Source of the DNA: Croceicoccus naphthovorans
GTDB lineage: Bacteria > Pseudomonadota > Alphaproteobacteria > Sphingomonadales > Sphingomonadaceae
Length of the DNA stretch: 64,000 nt
Assembly: GCF_001028705.1 (NCBI RefSeq)
Contig: NZ_CP011770.1
Coordinates: 933,501 to 997,500, forward strand
Direction of reading: 5' to 3'
The position numbers were made by a program, and so were the translations under genes. The stretch's first letter is position 1; each line of letters starts with the position of its first letter. Positions 25,978-34,721 of this stretch are shown here, piece after piece. The notes beneath the pieces were generated by a model, which searched no databases, had not been told where the DNA came from, and saw only the letters and a list, made by a program, of their open reading frames with translations.

Positions 25978-26403
25978 ATGAACACATCTGCCGATAGCTA
26001 CGCCGGTCCGGTCCCGGGCCCCGATCCCGAAACCCAGCCGTTCTGGGATGCGATGAATCAGGGCAAGTTGATGGTTCAGCGCTGCCCCGACAGTGGGCAG
26101 TACCTGTTCCCACCAACGACGTTCTGCCCCGGATCGCTGCAGACACCCGAATGGACCGAGGTCAGCGGACGAGGGCGCGTGTTCAGCTGGATCGTCGTGC
26201 GCCACCCGGTGCCGCGCGATATCTTTGCCGACAAGGTGCCTTACGTCGTTGCGCTGATCGAACTGGACGAAGGTTGCCGCATGACGGGCAACATCATCGG
26301 GTGCGAGCCTGAGGACGTGCGCGCCGATATGGCGGTAGAGATCGCCTTCAACCGCGTGGCTGAGGGCATTACCCTTCCGGCGTTCCGGCCCGTGGCGGAT
26401 TGA
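25978..26403 (+). CDS. DUF35 OB-fold protein, partner of the thiolase-fold enzyme
   Basis: A 141-residue Zn-ribbon plus OB-fold protein (DUF35/ChsH2-like). The rubredoxin-like N-terminal part normally has CxxC and CPxC pairs; here they read RCPDSGQ and FCPGSLQ, so two of four cysteines are serines and the zinc site is probably weak or absent. The OB-fold part (GRGRVFSWIVVRHPV... MTGNIIG) is normal. DUF35 proteins bind thiolase-fold partners and complete their acyl-CoA site. It starts one base after the upstream stop and ends 4 bases before the PaaK-like gene. Confidence 0.85.
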   Translation: MNTSADSYAGPVPGPDPETQPFWDAMNQGKLMVQRCPDSGQYLFPPTTFCPGSLQTPEWTEVSGRGRVFSWIVVRHPVPRDIFADKVPYVVALIELDEGCRMTGNIIGCEPEDVRADMAVEIAFNRVAEGITLPAFRPVAD

Positions 26404-26407
26404 TTCG

Positions 26408-27811
26408 ATGACCGCGTCCGACCTTGCCGATCCGTTCGCCGCATCGCCCCTTCTGCGCGGATTGCGCGACATGGACCGTGCGCAACTGGAAGCGCTTCAG
26501 CTCTCTCGCGTACAGGCATTGTGCAAGCGGCTTTATGCCAAAAGCGCATTCTATCGCGAACGGATGGATGCGGGCGGATTGGCGGGGGGAGAGGTCGACA
26601 GCCTCGACCGCTTTACCAAGGCGATGCCGACGTCGAACAAAGCCGATTTCCTTGCCGACCAGAAGGCGCACCCGCCGTTCGGTACAAGACTGGGCGTGGA
26701 TCGCGACAAGGCGGTGCATATCAGCATGACCAGCGGCACATCGGGGCAAGGTCAGGAAATCTATGGCCGCACCCAGCGCGATGTGCACATGCTGGGCTAT
26801 CTCCACGCCCTGCCGTGGTACATGGCGGGCCTGCGCAAGGGCGATACCGCGCTGAATTGCGTTCCCGCAGGCGGGATGACGACCGGTGGCTGGGGGCCGG
26901 GCGAGGCACTGCGGATCATGGGCGCGACGGGCTTTCACGTCGGCGGCAACATGTCGACCGAGAAGAAGATCGACCTGATGCTGGGCCTTGGCGGGGTGAA
27001 TTTCATCTACGCCTCCACCAACTACATGCATACACTGACAGAGGCGTTGCTGGCGCGCGGCATCGTCCCGCGTGAGGCTTTTCCCGACATGCACGGGGTG
27101 TTCATCGCGGCAGAAGGCTATCCCTTGGAATGGGCGGCCAAGATCGAGGAGCACTGGGGCTGCCGCCTGCAGGAAGGGTATGGCAGCACGCAGTTGAACG
27201 GATTTGGCGGATCGACCGGATCGGCGGGGGTGTTCCGTGGCGATGGACGTGGCCTCATCCGACTGTTCGAATGGGAATCGATGGTCGAAATCGTCGATCC
27301 CGAAACGCTGCTGCCGGTCGCTCCGGGCGAAACGGGTGAGATGGTCGTTACCAACCTTACGGTCGAGGGCAGTCCCGTCGTCCGGTTCCGCACCGGCGAT
27401 GCCGCGCGCTTCATCCCGTGGCAGGATGCCGGAGGAGGCGTTTGGAACGCCATCGAATGCGGCACGATCGGCCGGTTCGACGACATGATGAAGATCCGCG
27501 GAAACAACGTCTGGCCATCGATGATCGACGCTGCGGTCTTCGCGCATCAGGAAGTGGGCGAATACAAAGGGCGCCTCTTTACCGGCCCCGGCGGCAAGAC
27601 CGAGATAGAGGTTCGCGTGGCCATCGCCGAACACCACGCCGATCTTTGCGCGGAAGACCGCCAAAAGCTGTTGGGGAGTGTGCGCGAGGCGATCAAGGGC
27701 CGCACAAACGTCTGGATGACGGTGGTCGAGGCTCCGCGCAGCGAGTTCACCGATTTCGCTTATAAAGCACGCCGCTGGTCCGACGAGCGGCAGGAGGGGT
27801 ACCAGCTTTGA
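26408..27811 (+). CDS. Phenylacetate-CoA ligase-like adenylate-forming enzyme
   Basis: A 467-residue member of the PaaK-like branch of adenylate-forming enzymes. Family features are the YAKSAFYRERM helix near residue 45, the ATP loop SMTSGTSGQGQEIYGRTQRD, the GYGSTQLNG segment and the RTGDAARF motif, followed by a small C-terminal domain. It should make a CoA thioester from an aromatic or alicyclic acid. A second ligase in the same operon as the one at 22385 suggests that two different acids, or an acid released after ring opening, must be activated. It overlaps the following small gene by 4 bases (TTGA). Confidence 0.87.
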   Translation: MTASDLADPFAASPLLRGLRDMDRAQLEALQLSRVQALCKRLYAKSAFYRERMDAGGLAGGEVDSLDRFTKAMPTSNKADFLADQKAHPPFGTRLGVDRDKAVHISMTSGTSGQGQEIYGRTQRDVHMLGYLHALPWYMAGLRKGDTALNCVPAGGMTTGGWGPGEALRIMGATGFHVGGNMSTEKKIDLMLGLGGVNFIYASTNYMHTLTEALLARGIVPREAFPDMHGVFIAAEGYPLEWAAKIEEHWGCRLQEGYGSTQLNGFGGSTGSAGVFRGDGRGLIRLFEWESMVEIVDPETLLPVAPGETGEMVVTNLTVEGSPVVRFRTGDAARFIPWQDAGGGVWNAIECGTIGRFDDMMKIRGNNVWPSMIDAAVFAHQEVGEYKGRLFTGPGGKTEIEVRVAIAEHHADLCAEDRQKLLGSVREAIKGRTNVWMTVVEAPRSEFTDFAYKARRWSDERQEGYQL

Positions 27812-27975
27812 CACAGGCCGAAGCAACGCAGGACGAAGGCGCGGTTCTGGCGCAGATGCAGACGCTGGCGCGGCAACTGGCGCAGAGCGACGATGCGCTG
27901 ATGGGCGGTCAGTACGAATACCTGCTGGCTCGTATCGAGGCGCTGATCGAAATTCGCGGCGGCATCGCGTCGTGA
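27808..27975 (+). CDS. Small 55-residue protein embedded in the operon
   Basis: A 55-codon frame with a TTG start overlapping the upstream stop (TTGA) and a TGA that overlaps the GTG of the next SDR (GTGA). GGAGG lies about 12 bases before the start. The product is acidic and mostly helical: an N-terminal QAEATQDEGAVLAQMQTLAR stretch, then a short turn (SDDALMGGQ) and a second helix YLLARIEALIEIRG with heptad-like spacing of Leu/Ile. No signal, membrane segment or metal motif is seen. It could be an accessory subunit of the PaaK-like ligase or of the SDR. No family is recognised; the precise fit between two overlapped genes argues that it is real. Confidence 0.7.
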   Translation: MTQAEATQDEGAVLAQMQTLARQLAQSDDALMGGQYEYLLARIEALIEIRGGIAS

Positions 27976-28742
27976 CATCTCTGGACCGGTTTTCGCTGGA
28001 AGGGCAGGTCGCGGTCGTCACTGGTGGCGGTGGCGGCCTTGGCTCTGCCGGGGCGCAGGCGATGGCAGAGGCGGGCGCGGACATCGTGCTGATTGCGCGC
28101 AACCGCGCCAAGCTGGAAGAGTCGGCGACGGCGGTCGAAAAGGCGGGGCGGCGTGCGCTGATCCTGCAAGCCGACGTTACCGAGGAAGCCGCGCTGGCCG
28201 ATGCGGCCGTGAAGGCCAAGGCTGCGTTCGGGCGTGTCGACATCCTGTTCAACAATGCCGGGATCACCAATCCGCAGACAGTGCTGGACATCGATCCGGC
28301 AGAATTCGTGCGCATCCAGCAGGTGAACGTGGTCGGTGCCTATCTGTCCCTGCGCGCCTTCGCGCCCGCCATGATCGAGCGGAACTATGGCCGGATCATC
28401 AACATGGGTTCGATACTGTCGGCGCGCGGCATGGCCAATCGCGCCGCCTATTGCGCGTCGAAGGCGGGGTTGGCCAATCTGGGCGCGGCCTGCGCGTTCG
28501 AATTCGGTCCGCATGGGATCACGGTCAACACATTGGCGGCGACGGTGATCGTTACCGACCTTAACCGCGAACTCGTGCGCACCCAGCCCGAGCTTTACGA
28601 CGGCATCGTGCGGCGCACGCCGATCGGGCGATTGGGAGAGGTCGAAGATCTGCTCGGCGCGCTCCTGTTTCTCGCTTCGCCCGGATCGCGGTTCGTGACC
28701 GGGCAAACGCTGTTCGTGGATGGCGGATATACCGCCGGATAA
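27972..28742 (+). CDS. SDR-family oxidoreductase
   Basis: A 256-residue classical short-chain dehydrogenase: TGGGGGLG cofactor loop, NNAG, a catalytic Ser in MGSILSARG and YCASK. Its Ile/Asn-rich C-terminal FVDGGYTAG is typical. Probably NAD-dependent oxidation of a hydroxyl on the CoA-bound intermediate or ring. The GTG start overlaps the stop of the 55-residue gene, so translation is coupled. Another SDR follows after 14 bases. Confidence 0.87.
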   Translation: MTSLDRFSLEGQVAVVTGGGGGLGSAGAQAMAEAGADIVLIARNRAKLEESATAVEKAGRRALILQADVTEEAALADAAVKAKAAFGRVDILFNNAGITNPQTVLDIDPAEFVRIQQVNVVGAYLSLRAFAPAMIERNYGRIINMGSILSARGMANRAAYCASKAGLANLGAACAFEFGPHGITVNTLAATVIVTDLNRELVRTQPELYDGIVRRTPIGRLGEVEDLLGALLFLASPGSRFVTGQTLFVDGGYTAG

Positions 28743-28756
28743 TCAGAAAGTTCATT

Positions 28757-29539
28757 GTGACGACACAACTCAAATCCCTGTTCTCGCTCGAAGGCAAAAC
28801 CGCGCTGATAACCGGCGGGTCGCGCGGTCTCGGTTTTCAGATTGCAGAGGCGCTGGGCGAATATGGCGCCAAGGTCATCGTTACCGCGCGCAAGCAGGGC
28901 GAACTGGATGAGGCGGTCGCAACGCTGACCGAACGCGGCATCGACGCAGAGGCGATTGCCGCCGACGTTTCCGATGTCAGCGAGCCCGAACGCATCGGCG
29001 CCCAGATCGAGGCAGAGGGTGGTCGAGTCGATATCCTGGTCAACAACGCCGGTACGTCGTGGGGTTCGAAGACAGAGGAAATGCCCATCAAGGGATGGGA
29101 CAAGGTGATGGCCATAAACCTGACCGCGCCGTTCCTCCTCTCGCAGCAAATCGCCAAGCGCTTCATGCTGCCCGGCGGATGGGGGCGTATTATCAACGTG
29201 GCGTCGGTAGAGGGCATGATGGGGCACCACCCCGACATGATCGGGACCATCGCCTATAATGCCAGCAAGGGCGGGGTGATCAATTTTACCCGCGCGCTGG
29301 CCGCCGAATGGGCCGCGCGCGGAATCACCGTGAATGCGATTGCGCCGGGGTACTTTCCGTCGAAGCTTACCGATTACACGCTCGACAAACATGGCGACCA
29401 CCTGATCCGCACCACACCCAGCGGGCGTCTGGGCAATGACGACGATCTGAAGGGTGCGGCTCTGTTGTTCGCCAGCGACGCCGGCGCGCATATCAACGGT
29501 CAGGTTCTGGCCGTTGACGGAGGCGCGTCGATCATCTGA
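28757..29539 (+). CDS. SDR-family oxidoreductase
   Basis: A 260-residue classical SDR. The cofactor loop is TGGSRGLG, followed by ARKQGEL (an Arg after the second strand, favouring NADP(H)), NNAG, the Ser in NVASVEG and YNASK. It resembles gluconate 5-dehydrogenase/3-oxoacyl reductase-like SDRs. It has a GTG start at 28757 without a clear ribosome site, so expression may depend on reading through from the previous gene. It precedes the Rieske oxygenase by 19 bases. Confidence 0.87.
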   Translation: MTTQLKSLFSLEGKTALITGGSRGLGFQIAEALGEYGAKVIVTARKQGELDEAVATLTERGIDAEAIAADVSDVSEPERIGAQIEAEGGRVDILVNNAGTSWGSKTEEMPIKGWDKVMAINLTAPFLLSQQIAKRFMLPGGWGRIINVASVEGMMGHHPDMIGTIAYNASKGGVINFTRALAAEWAARGITVNAIAPGYFPSKLTDYTLDKHGDHLIRTTPSGRLGNDDDLKGAALLFASDAGAHINGQVLAVDGGASII

Positions 29540-29558
29540 TTTCTTTTGGAGAGGTGCC

Positions 29559-30566
29559 GTGAACACAATAAGCAAATTCGGTACGCGCTATCCCTTCCAC
29601 CCCTTTCCCACGGGGTGGTTTGCCGTTGGCTTTGTCGACGAACTGGCCGCCGGCGATATTCGGCCCCTGCGCTATTTCGACCGCGACCTCGTGCTGTTCC
29701 GGACAGAGAGCGGCAAGGCGGTCGTCACCGATGCGCATTGCCCACATCTTGGCGCACATCTGGGTTACGAAAGCTGGGTAGAGGGAGAGACGATCGTCTG
29801 CCCGTTCCACCAGTGGCGCTATGGTGTGGATGGGGCCTGCAAGTCGGTTCCTTTCGCGAAATCGATCCCGCCACGTGCGAAAGTGAATGTCTGGCCGACG
29901 GTAGAGCGCGGCAACATGATCCTGATCTGGCACGATCTTGCGGGGCGCGACCCGTTCTTTGACCTGCCCGATTGCGACGAGACGGGCCGTGTAGAGGGCA
30001 CCGGGTTTCATAAATTGCATGACGATTTCGGGTCGCCGCATCCGCAAGACGTTTTCGAAAACGGCGTGGACTTTGCGCATTTTCCCGGCGTCCATTCGAC
30101 GGGCCAGGCCGTCTCCGACGGTCCGATTGAGGCCGACGGACACCGCTTCTACAGCCCGGTCCGCATCCTGCCACCGGATTACGACGGGCCGACCGATATT
30201 AAGACAGTAGGCTCCACGGTCGAAAGCGAAGTGTTGGGCGGCGGGTTTTCGCGCGTGGAAAGCCGCACGCCGCACGCGCCGGGACTGACCACGATCTATT
30301 ACGTCTCGGTCACGCCGGTTTCAGCGGAACTCAGCCACTATTGGGTTCGGCAGACGATCCTGCGCGATCCCGATTGTACGCTGACCGACGATCAGGTCAT
30401 GGCTTTTGCCGATCTGGCTGCCAGGCATGGCGAGGCAGAGCAGTGGAGCGATGGCAAGATCTGGCCGCACAAGGCCTATGTCGAGAAGCCGCTACTGGGT
30501 GCCGCCGATGGGCCGATCCTGAAATACCGCGACTGGTACGCCCAGTACCATCCGGAAGTCGCCTGA
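29559..30566 (+). CDS. Rieske non-heme iron oxygenase, KshA-like
   Basis: A 335-residue oxygenase. The Rieske [2Fe-2S] cluster ligands are Cys61/His63 and Cys81/His84 (CPHLGAHLG and CPFHQW). The mononuclear iron site is NGVDFAHFPGVH, with His174 and His179. The size and the ADFAHF-type motif match 3-ketosteroid 9-alpha-hydroxylase oxygenase (KshA) and related single-chain oxygenases. The GTG at 29559 is chosen because GGAGAGG lies 4 bases upstream. A cognate ferredoxin reductase (KshB) is not in the window. It is the last gene of the operon and ends 10 bases before a converging SDR. The substrate is uncertain; steroid or terpenoid is plausible. Confidence 0.87.
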   Translation: MNTISKFGTRYPFHPFPTGWFAVGFVDELAAGDIRPLRYFDRDLVLFRTESGKAVVTDAHCPHLGAHLGYESWVEGETIVCPFHQWRYGVDGACKSVPFAKSIPPRAKVNVWPTVERGNMILIWHDLAGRDPFFDLPDCDETGRVEGTGFHKLHDDFGSPHPQDVFENGVDFAHFPGVHSTGQAVSDGPIEADGHRFYSPVRILPPDYDGPTDIKTVGSTVESEVLGGGFSRVESRTPHAPGLTTIYYVSVTPVSAELSHYWVRQTILRDPDCTLTDDQVMAFADLAARHGEAEQWSDGKIWPHKAYVEKPLLGAADGPILKYRDWYAQYHPEVA

Positions 30567-30576
30567 CGGTCGCGGA

Positions 30577-31353
30577 TCAGGCCGACTTCATTCGCACGAT
30601 CGTCGCGGCGAAGTGATCGGCGGCCTGATCCACGAAATCGGGATGCGTCAGGATGTAGGGCCGGTTCATCAACGCGCCGGAAAAGGCAATCTCGGCAGCT
30701 TCATCGGTTGTGATCGATCCGGGCGAGGCCTGATGACCGGGATCGCTATGGTCGAAGATTGCAGTGCTGACCGGACCGGGCATCAGCATGGAAACACCGA
30801 TCGGGGCCGGGCCCGCCTCCATATCCGCGCGTAGTCCGTCGGCAATGGGCCAGAGAGCGTGCTTTGTCGCGCAATAGGCGGTCAGGTGCGGATAGCTGAA
30901 CATCGCGCCGGTCGACGCGGTGATGACAATCTGCGCGGGCATCATTGCGGCGCGCATGATCGGCACGAATGACTGCACGGTCTGCACCGTACCGACGACG
31001 TTGACGTCGAACAGGGCACGCAACTGCGCCGGTGGCAATTCCGCGATGCTGCCCTGCCGCAATATGCCCGCATTGGCGAACAGCGTTGCGATCGGCGGGC
31101 ATTGTTCAGACACCCGCAACGCGAAGGCATCGTTGGCCACCGGGTTCGTCACGTCCACCGGTCGGGCCAGGCAAACCGCGCCAGCTTGCTCGACCAATGC
31201 CGCAGTTTCCGCCAGTTGCGCTTCGTTCACGTCGCAGATCGCCACCGCCATTCCCCGCCGTGCAGCGGCAATGGCAAGGCCGCGCCCGATGCCCGACCCG
31301 GCACCGGTTACAACGGCGGTGTTTCCGGACAGCGTCAGGTCCGGGCGGCTCAC
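30577..31353 (-). CDS. SDR-family oxidoreductase
   Basis: A 258-residue SDR with TGAGSGIGRG, a NAG motif changed to FANAG, the catalytic Ser in TASTGAM and YCATK. It starts at a GTG that overlaps the stop of the LLM flavoenzyme gene (GTGA), so the two form a coupled pair transcribed toward the Rieske gene. The C-terminal third (LTHPDFVDQAADHFAATI) is longer and less conserved than in the other SDRs here. Confidence 0.85.
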   Translation of the reverse strand: MSRPDLTLSGNTAVVTGAGSGIGRGLAIAAARRGMAVAICDVNEAQLAETAALVEQAGAVCLARPVDVTNPVANDAFALRVSEQCPPIATLFANAGILRQGSIAELPPAQLRALFDVNVVGTVQTVQSFVPIMRAAMMPAQIVITASTGAMFSYPHLTAYCATKHALWPIADGLRADMEAGPAPIGVSMLMPGPVSTAIFDHSDPGHQASPGSITTDEAAEIAFSGALMNRPYILTHPDFVDQAADHFAATIVRMKSA

Positions 31354-32480
31354 CGGAAATGCGGGATGACGTGCGTGCCGATCTTGCGCAGCGTTTCCAT
31401 CTGCGCCCAGTGCGGCACTGTGCCCATGTTGGTCATGAACAGGATTTCGTCCGCACCTGCATCGGCCAGTTGCTGCACGTAATCGATGCAGTCCTCTACG
31501 GTGCCATAGGCGTTCTGGGCGGAAAGGATGCCCGAACTGGGCTTGCGATCGCCTTCCCGTTCTTTCAGATCCATCGTCAGCGTTTCAGACGCCAGCTTCG
31601 TCGTGATGATGGTGTTGGTGCCTTCCTCGACCAGTTCATCGCCCCAGGTGTCGGGATCGGGGCAGGGGCCTCCGCCGTACCAGTAGTTGAGCGACTCATA
31701 GAAGTAGCGCTGGCCGCGAAGACCGATCTTGCGTGCCTCTTTCGCATCGTCGAGCACGATGGCCGGGCATAGCGCCGCCAGGTGCTGGATCGGGCGATAG
31801 CCGACCTGATCGCGCACATCGCGGCCTTCCCATGCGTCGCGATAGATCTTGTTCTTCTTGGCAACCTCTTCCGGTCCGCCGAAGCCAAGCACCAGTGCAC
31901 CCAGGCCGCGCTCTCCCGCGCGGGCCAGCGTATCGAGGTTGGTGCAGGCCATGTACATCGGCGGATGCGGGCTCTGGAACGGCTTGGGGTGGATCGGCCG
32001 CGGCGGGATCGTCAGGTGCGGGCCGTTGTGCTCCACCTCATCCTCCACGAACATGCGCGGGATCAGGTACATCGCCTCGTCGATGATGGGCTGAAGCTCT
32101 TTCAGGTCGTAACCGTACGCTCCGGCTTCCTGCTGGCTGCCGCCCTTGCCGACGCCGAAATGTAGGCGTCCTTTCGACAAGATATCAAGTGTTGCCACAC
32201 GTTCCGCCACCTTGATCGGATGGTTCATCGCCGGCATCAGGCAAACGACGCCATGGCCGATGCCGATGCGCGATGTTTGGCCTGCAAGAAAAGCAAGGAA
32301 GGTTTCGGGCGCGGACATATGCGCATAGTGGGTGAGCGAAGTGTGTTCGACGCTCCAAACCACGTCAAAACCAAGCTTTTCGGCCAGCAGGGCCTGCTCC
32401 ATCAGCTCATTGAAGACCTGCACTTCGCCACGGGGCGAGGCGTCCACGATTTGTGCTTCGAATATCAGCGAGAAACGCAA
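31350..32480 (-). CDS. LLM-class flavin-dependent oxidoreductase (bacterial luciferase family)
   Basis: A 376-residue luciferase-like TIM-barrel flavoenzyme. The N-terminal FSLIFEAQIVD strand, the LGFDVVWSVEHTS segment (about 45) and GRLHFGVGKG are family hallmarks. The frame is open further upstream, but the TTG at 32480 is preferred because GGAGG lies 5 bases before it and the product then starts MRFSLIFEAQ. Members use FMNH2 or F420H2 for monooxygenation or Baeyer-Villiger reactions. The flavin reductase at 9922 could supply FMNH2. It is divergent from a LysR gene, which probably controls it. Confidence 0.88.
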   Translation of the reverse strand: MRFSLIFEAQIVDASPRGEVQVFNELMEQALLAEKLGFDVVWSVEHTSLTHYAHMSAPETFLAFLAGQTSRIGIGHGVVCLMPAMNHPIKVAERVATLDILSKGRLHFGVGKGGSQQEAGAYGYDLKELQPIIDEAMYLIPRMFVEDEVEHNGPHLTIPPRPIHPKPFQSPHPPMYMACTNLDTLARAGERGLGALVLGFGGPEEVAKKNKIYRDAWEGRDVRDQVGYRPIQHLAALCPAIVLDDAKEARKIGLRGQRYFYESLNYWYGGGPCPDPDTWGDELVEEGTNTIITTKLASETLTMDLKEREGDRKPSSGILSAQNAYGTVEDCIDYVQQLADAGADEILFMTNMGTVPHWAQMETLRKIGTHVIPHFR

Positions 32481-32563
32481 TTGAACCTCCAGTCGGTGTC
32501 TGCCTTGACCGTCGGCTGGATTGGGGCTGGTTTCAAATGCCCTTTGCGTGCCATATTGTTGAC
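32481..32563. promoter_or_regulatory. Divergent control region of LLM flavoenzyme and LysR genes
   Basis: These 83 bases separate the TTG start of the flavoenzyme (minus) from the probable ATG of the LysR gene (plus). LysR proteins usually bind and regulate exactly such divergent gaps. A T-N11-A box could not be assigned with confidence. Confidence 0.45.
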
Positions 32564-33568
32564 ATGGCAGCATCGCTCTCAAGTACATCCGTCCCGCGCG
32601 AGGTCGCTACACTGCGGACTCTGCGGATCGCAAAGCACTTTCCGTTCTTCCTTGTCGTGGCAGAGGAGCAGAACCTGCACCGCGCCGCCGAACGGCTGAA
32701 TATCGCGCAATCGGCGTTATCGCGGCGCATCGCCGATCTTGAAAAAGAGCTGGGCGACGTAAAGCTGTTCGAACGGCAGGCGCGCGGGGTGGAGATTACG
32801 CCCGCCGGACGCTTGCTGGCGCGCGACGTGCGCGAAATCCTCTATGATATAGAGGAGACGAGTCGCCGCGTTGCTCGCCTGGCCAATGGCGATATGGGCA
32901 CGTTGCGCCTTGCATTCTCGGAACCGATGATCCGCCGCCGCCTTTTGCCAAGCGCGATCAAGAAATTCCGTACCGCCTATCCCGACGTCGAATTGAAAGC
33001 CTTTCCGCTGACGTCGGAGGCGCAGCGTCAGAAGATCCGCGGCGGCGAAGTCGATATCGGTTTCGTGATCGAAGAAGCGAACGATGCCGAGGAATTCAAC
33101 GTCCTGCGCGTGGGGATGGACAAGTTCATGCTGGTCCTGCCGGTCGATCATCCTCTGACGGCGAAGGAGACGGTGTCGATCCGCGATCTTGAGGACGAGC
33201 AATTGATCTTCCCGGCGCGTAACCTGTCGCCGCGCCTGTTCGACCGGATCGTCTCGGCGTTCGACGTGAACAATGTCTCGCCGATCATTTCGGTAGAGGT
33301 CAGCGCGGTCGACATCGCCTATGGCCTTGTCGCCGCAGGGATGGGGCTGGCCATCGTGACGGCGGTTGCCGTGTCGAGCGCGCCCGACGACGTCACTTTC
33401 CGCGAACTGGTCGATCTTGACCTGCCGCTTCAGCTGACGATGATTTCCCGCAAATCGAGCGAGGATGCGCTCCTCGCCAACTTTGCCGCGATTGTGGAAG
33501 AGGGGCTGGACGGCAGGGTATCGAGCGATGATGCCGACCAGCCGGTGCCGATCGGATCTGAAGCCTAG
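32564..33568 (+). CDS. LysR-family transcriptional regulator
   Basis: A 334-residue LTTR with the N-terminal winged helix (EEQNLHRAAERLNIAQSALS, then RRIADLEKELGDVKLFER) and the two-lobed effector domain (GTLRLAFSE at about 110 onward). The first 25 residues are longer than usual; the ATG at 32564 is a compromise and an upstream ATG at 32537 remains possible. LTTRs sense small aromatic or acid inducers. The divergent LLM/SDR pair is the natural target. Confidence 0.87.
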   Translation: MAASLSSTSVPREVATLRTLRIAKHFPFFLVVAEEQNLHRAAERLNIAQSALSRRIADLEKELGDVKLFERQARGVEITPAGRLLARDVREILYDIEETSRRVARLANGDMGTLRLAFSEPMIRRRLLPSAIKKFRTAYPDVELKAFPLTSEAQRQKIRGGEVDIGFVIEEANDAEEFNVLRVGMDKFMLVLPVDHPLTAKETVSIRDLEDEQLIFPARNLSPRLFDRIVSAFDVNNVSPIISVEVSAVDIAYGLVAAGMGLAIVTAVAVSSAPDDVTFRELVDLDLPLQLTMISRKSSEDALLANFAAIVEEGLDGRVSSDDADQPVPIGSEA

Positions 33569-33591
33569 GTTGAAGCGATAACGCGCGGAAT

Positions 33592-34272
33592 TCAGGTTCC
33601 GCGCGATACCGGGACGAGGGCACCGGTGATCGACCGGGCCGCGTCGGAGGCGAGGAAGGCGATCACTTCGGCGACGGCTTCGGGCTTTACCCATTCGGAG
33701 AAATCGGCATCGGGCATGTCGGCGCGGTTCGTCGGCGTGTCGATGATGCTGGGCAACACGGCGTTGACGGTAACGCTGGTGTCCGCAAGTTCGGCGGCCA
33801 GCGCTTCGGTCAGGCGGTGAACGCCCGCCTTTGAAGCGGCATAGGATGCCATGCCCGCATCGGCCTTGATCGCGCCGCCCGCGCCGATGTTGACAATGCG
33901 CCCGGCTGGCGATGCCTTTAGGGCAGAGAGCGCGAGTTTGGTGATCGTCGCGTTCGACAGCAGGTTCATCGTGTGCATCTTCGCGAAAGTATCCAGCGAC
34001 CCGCCCTCGATCGTTTCCCATGCGAAACCGCCAGCAACGTTCACCAGAACATCGATGCCGCCGTGCTTCTTCACGACCTTGTCCAGTGCCGAAGATGTCG
34101 CATCGGCGTCGGTCAGGTCGATGCCGCCGATGTCCAGAAAGCCGTCGATCGGATGCTTCGCCTGTGCCGCCATGTCGATCCGCGCGACCCGGTCGCCCGC
34201 CGCCGCGAATTCCTTTGCGACCGCTTCGCCAAGAACGCCGAAACCGCCTGTTACGATTATTGAACGCGCCAT
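33592..34272 (-). CDS. SDR-family oxidoreductase
   Basis: A 226-residue, short classical SDR: TGGFGVLG, VNVAGG (in place of NNAG), the Ser in NIGAGGA and YAASK. The first strand lacks the usual extra N-terminal residues. It resembles quinonoid dihydropteridine reductase-like SDRs in size. It converges on the LysR gene and is otherwise alone; an unrelated TetR remnant lies upstream on the other strand. The role is unknown. Confidence 0.83.
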   Translation of the reverse strand: MARSIIVTGGFGVLGEAVAKEFAAAGDRVARIDMAAQAKHPIDGFLDIGGIDLTDADATSSALDKVVKKHGGIDVLVNVAGGFAWETIEGGSLDTFAKMHTMNLLSNATITKLALSALKASPAGRIVNIGAGGAIKADAGMASYAASKAGVHRLTEALAAELADTSVTVNAVLPSIIDTPTNRADMPDADFSEWVKPEAVAEVIAFLASDAARSITGALVPVSRGT

Positions 34273-34415
34273 ACCTATCCTGATTACTGTTAAGTCTTGC
34301 TTTTAGCCCTTTACCAGACCGACCGCACAGAGCCGAAAGCCGAATGCTGTCATGCCCGATTTCGCTCGCCACTGAACCGATGGGTGCACTGCCACCATAG
34401 CCTGATCGGTATGGA

Positions 34416-34718
34416 ATGCACGGCCGTCAACACGAAAGCAGGGGGCGCGTGCGGGAATTCGATCCCGACGCGGCGCTTGCCGCCGCGCTGCGCGTGTTCT
34501 GGCAACAGGGGTACTCCGGGAGTTCGATGGCCATTTTGACAGAGGCGATGGGCATTACCGAGATATACGCGCTGCATACAACCAACGGTTCATGGGATCC
34601 GGTGGCCGGGATCGTCAGCGCGTCATTGCCTGGCTTCGACCGTGTCTTGGGCGAAGTCCGCACGACTGAGGGGGTGCTGAATAGCGAAACCAGCATCCTG
34701 CTGCGATCTTTGCAGTGA
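34416..34718 (+). pseudogene. TetR-family regulator remnant
   Basis: A 100-residue frame whose N-terminal half is a TetR DNA-binding domain: RGRVREFDPDAALAAALRVF, then WQQGYSGSSMAILTEAMGIT. Directly after this the expected helix (SLYAAFGxKE) is garbled into EIYALHTTNGSWDPVAG. The remaining 30 residues cannot make the usual 120-residue ligand domain. An internal deletion is the simplest explanation. The two bases before the CopB-like stop show that the genes converge. It might still make a short DNA-binding protein. Confidence 0.55.
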
Positions 34719-34721
34719 TCT

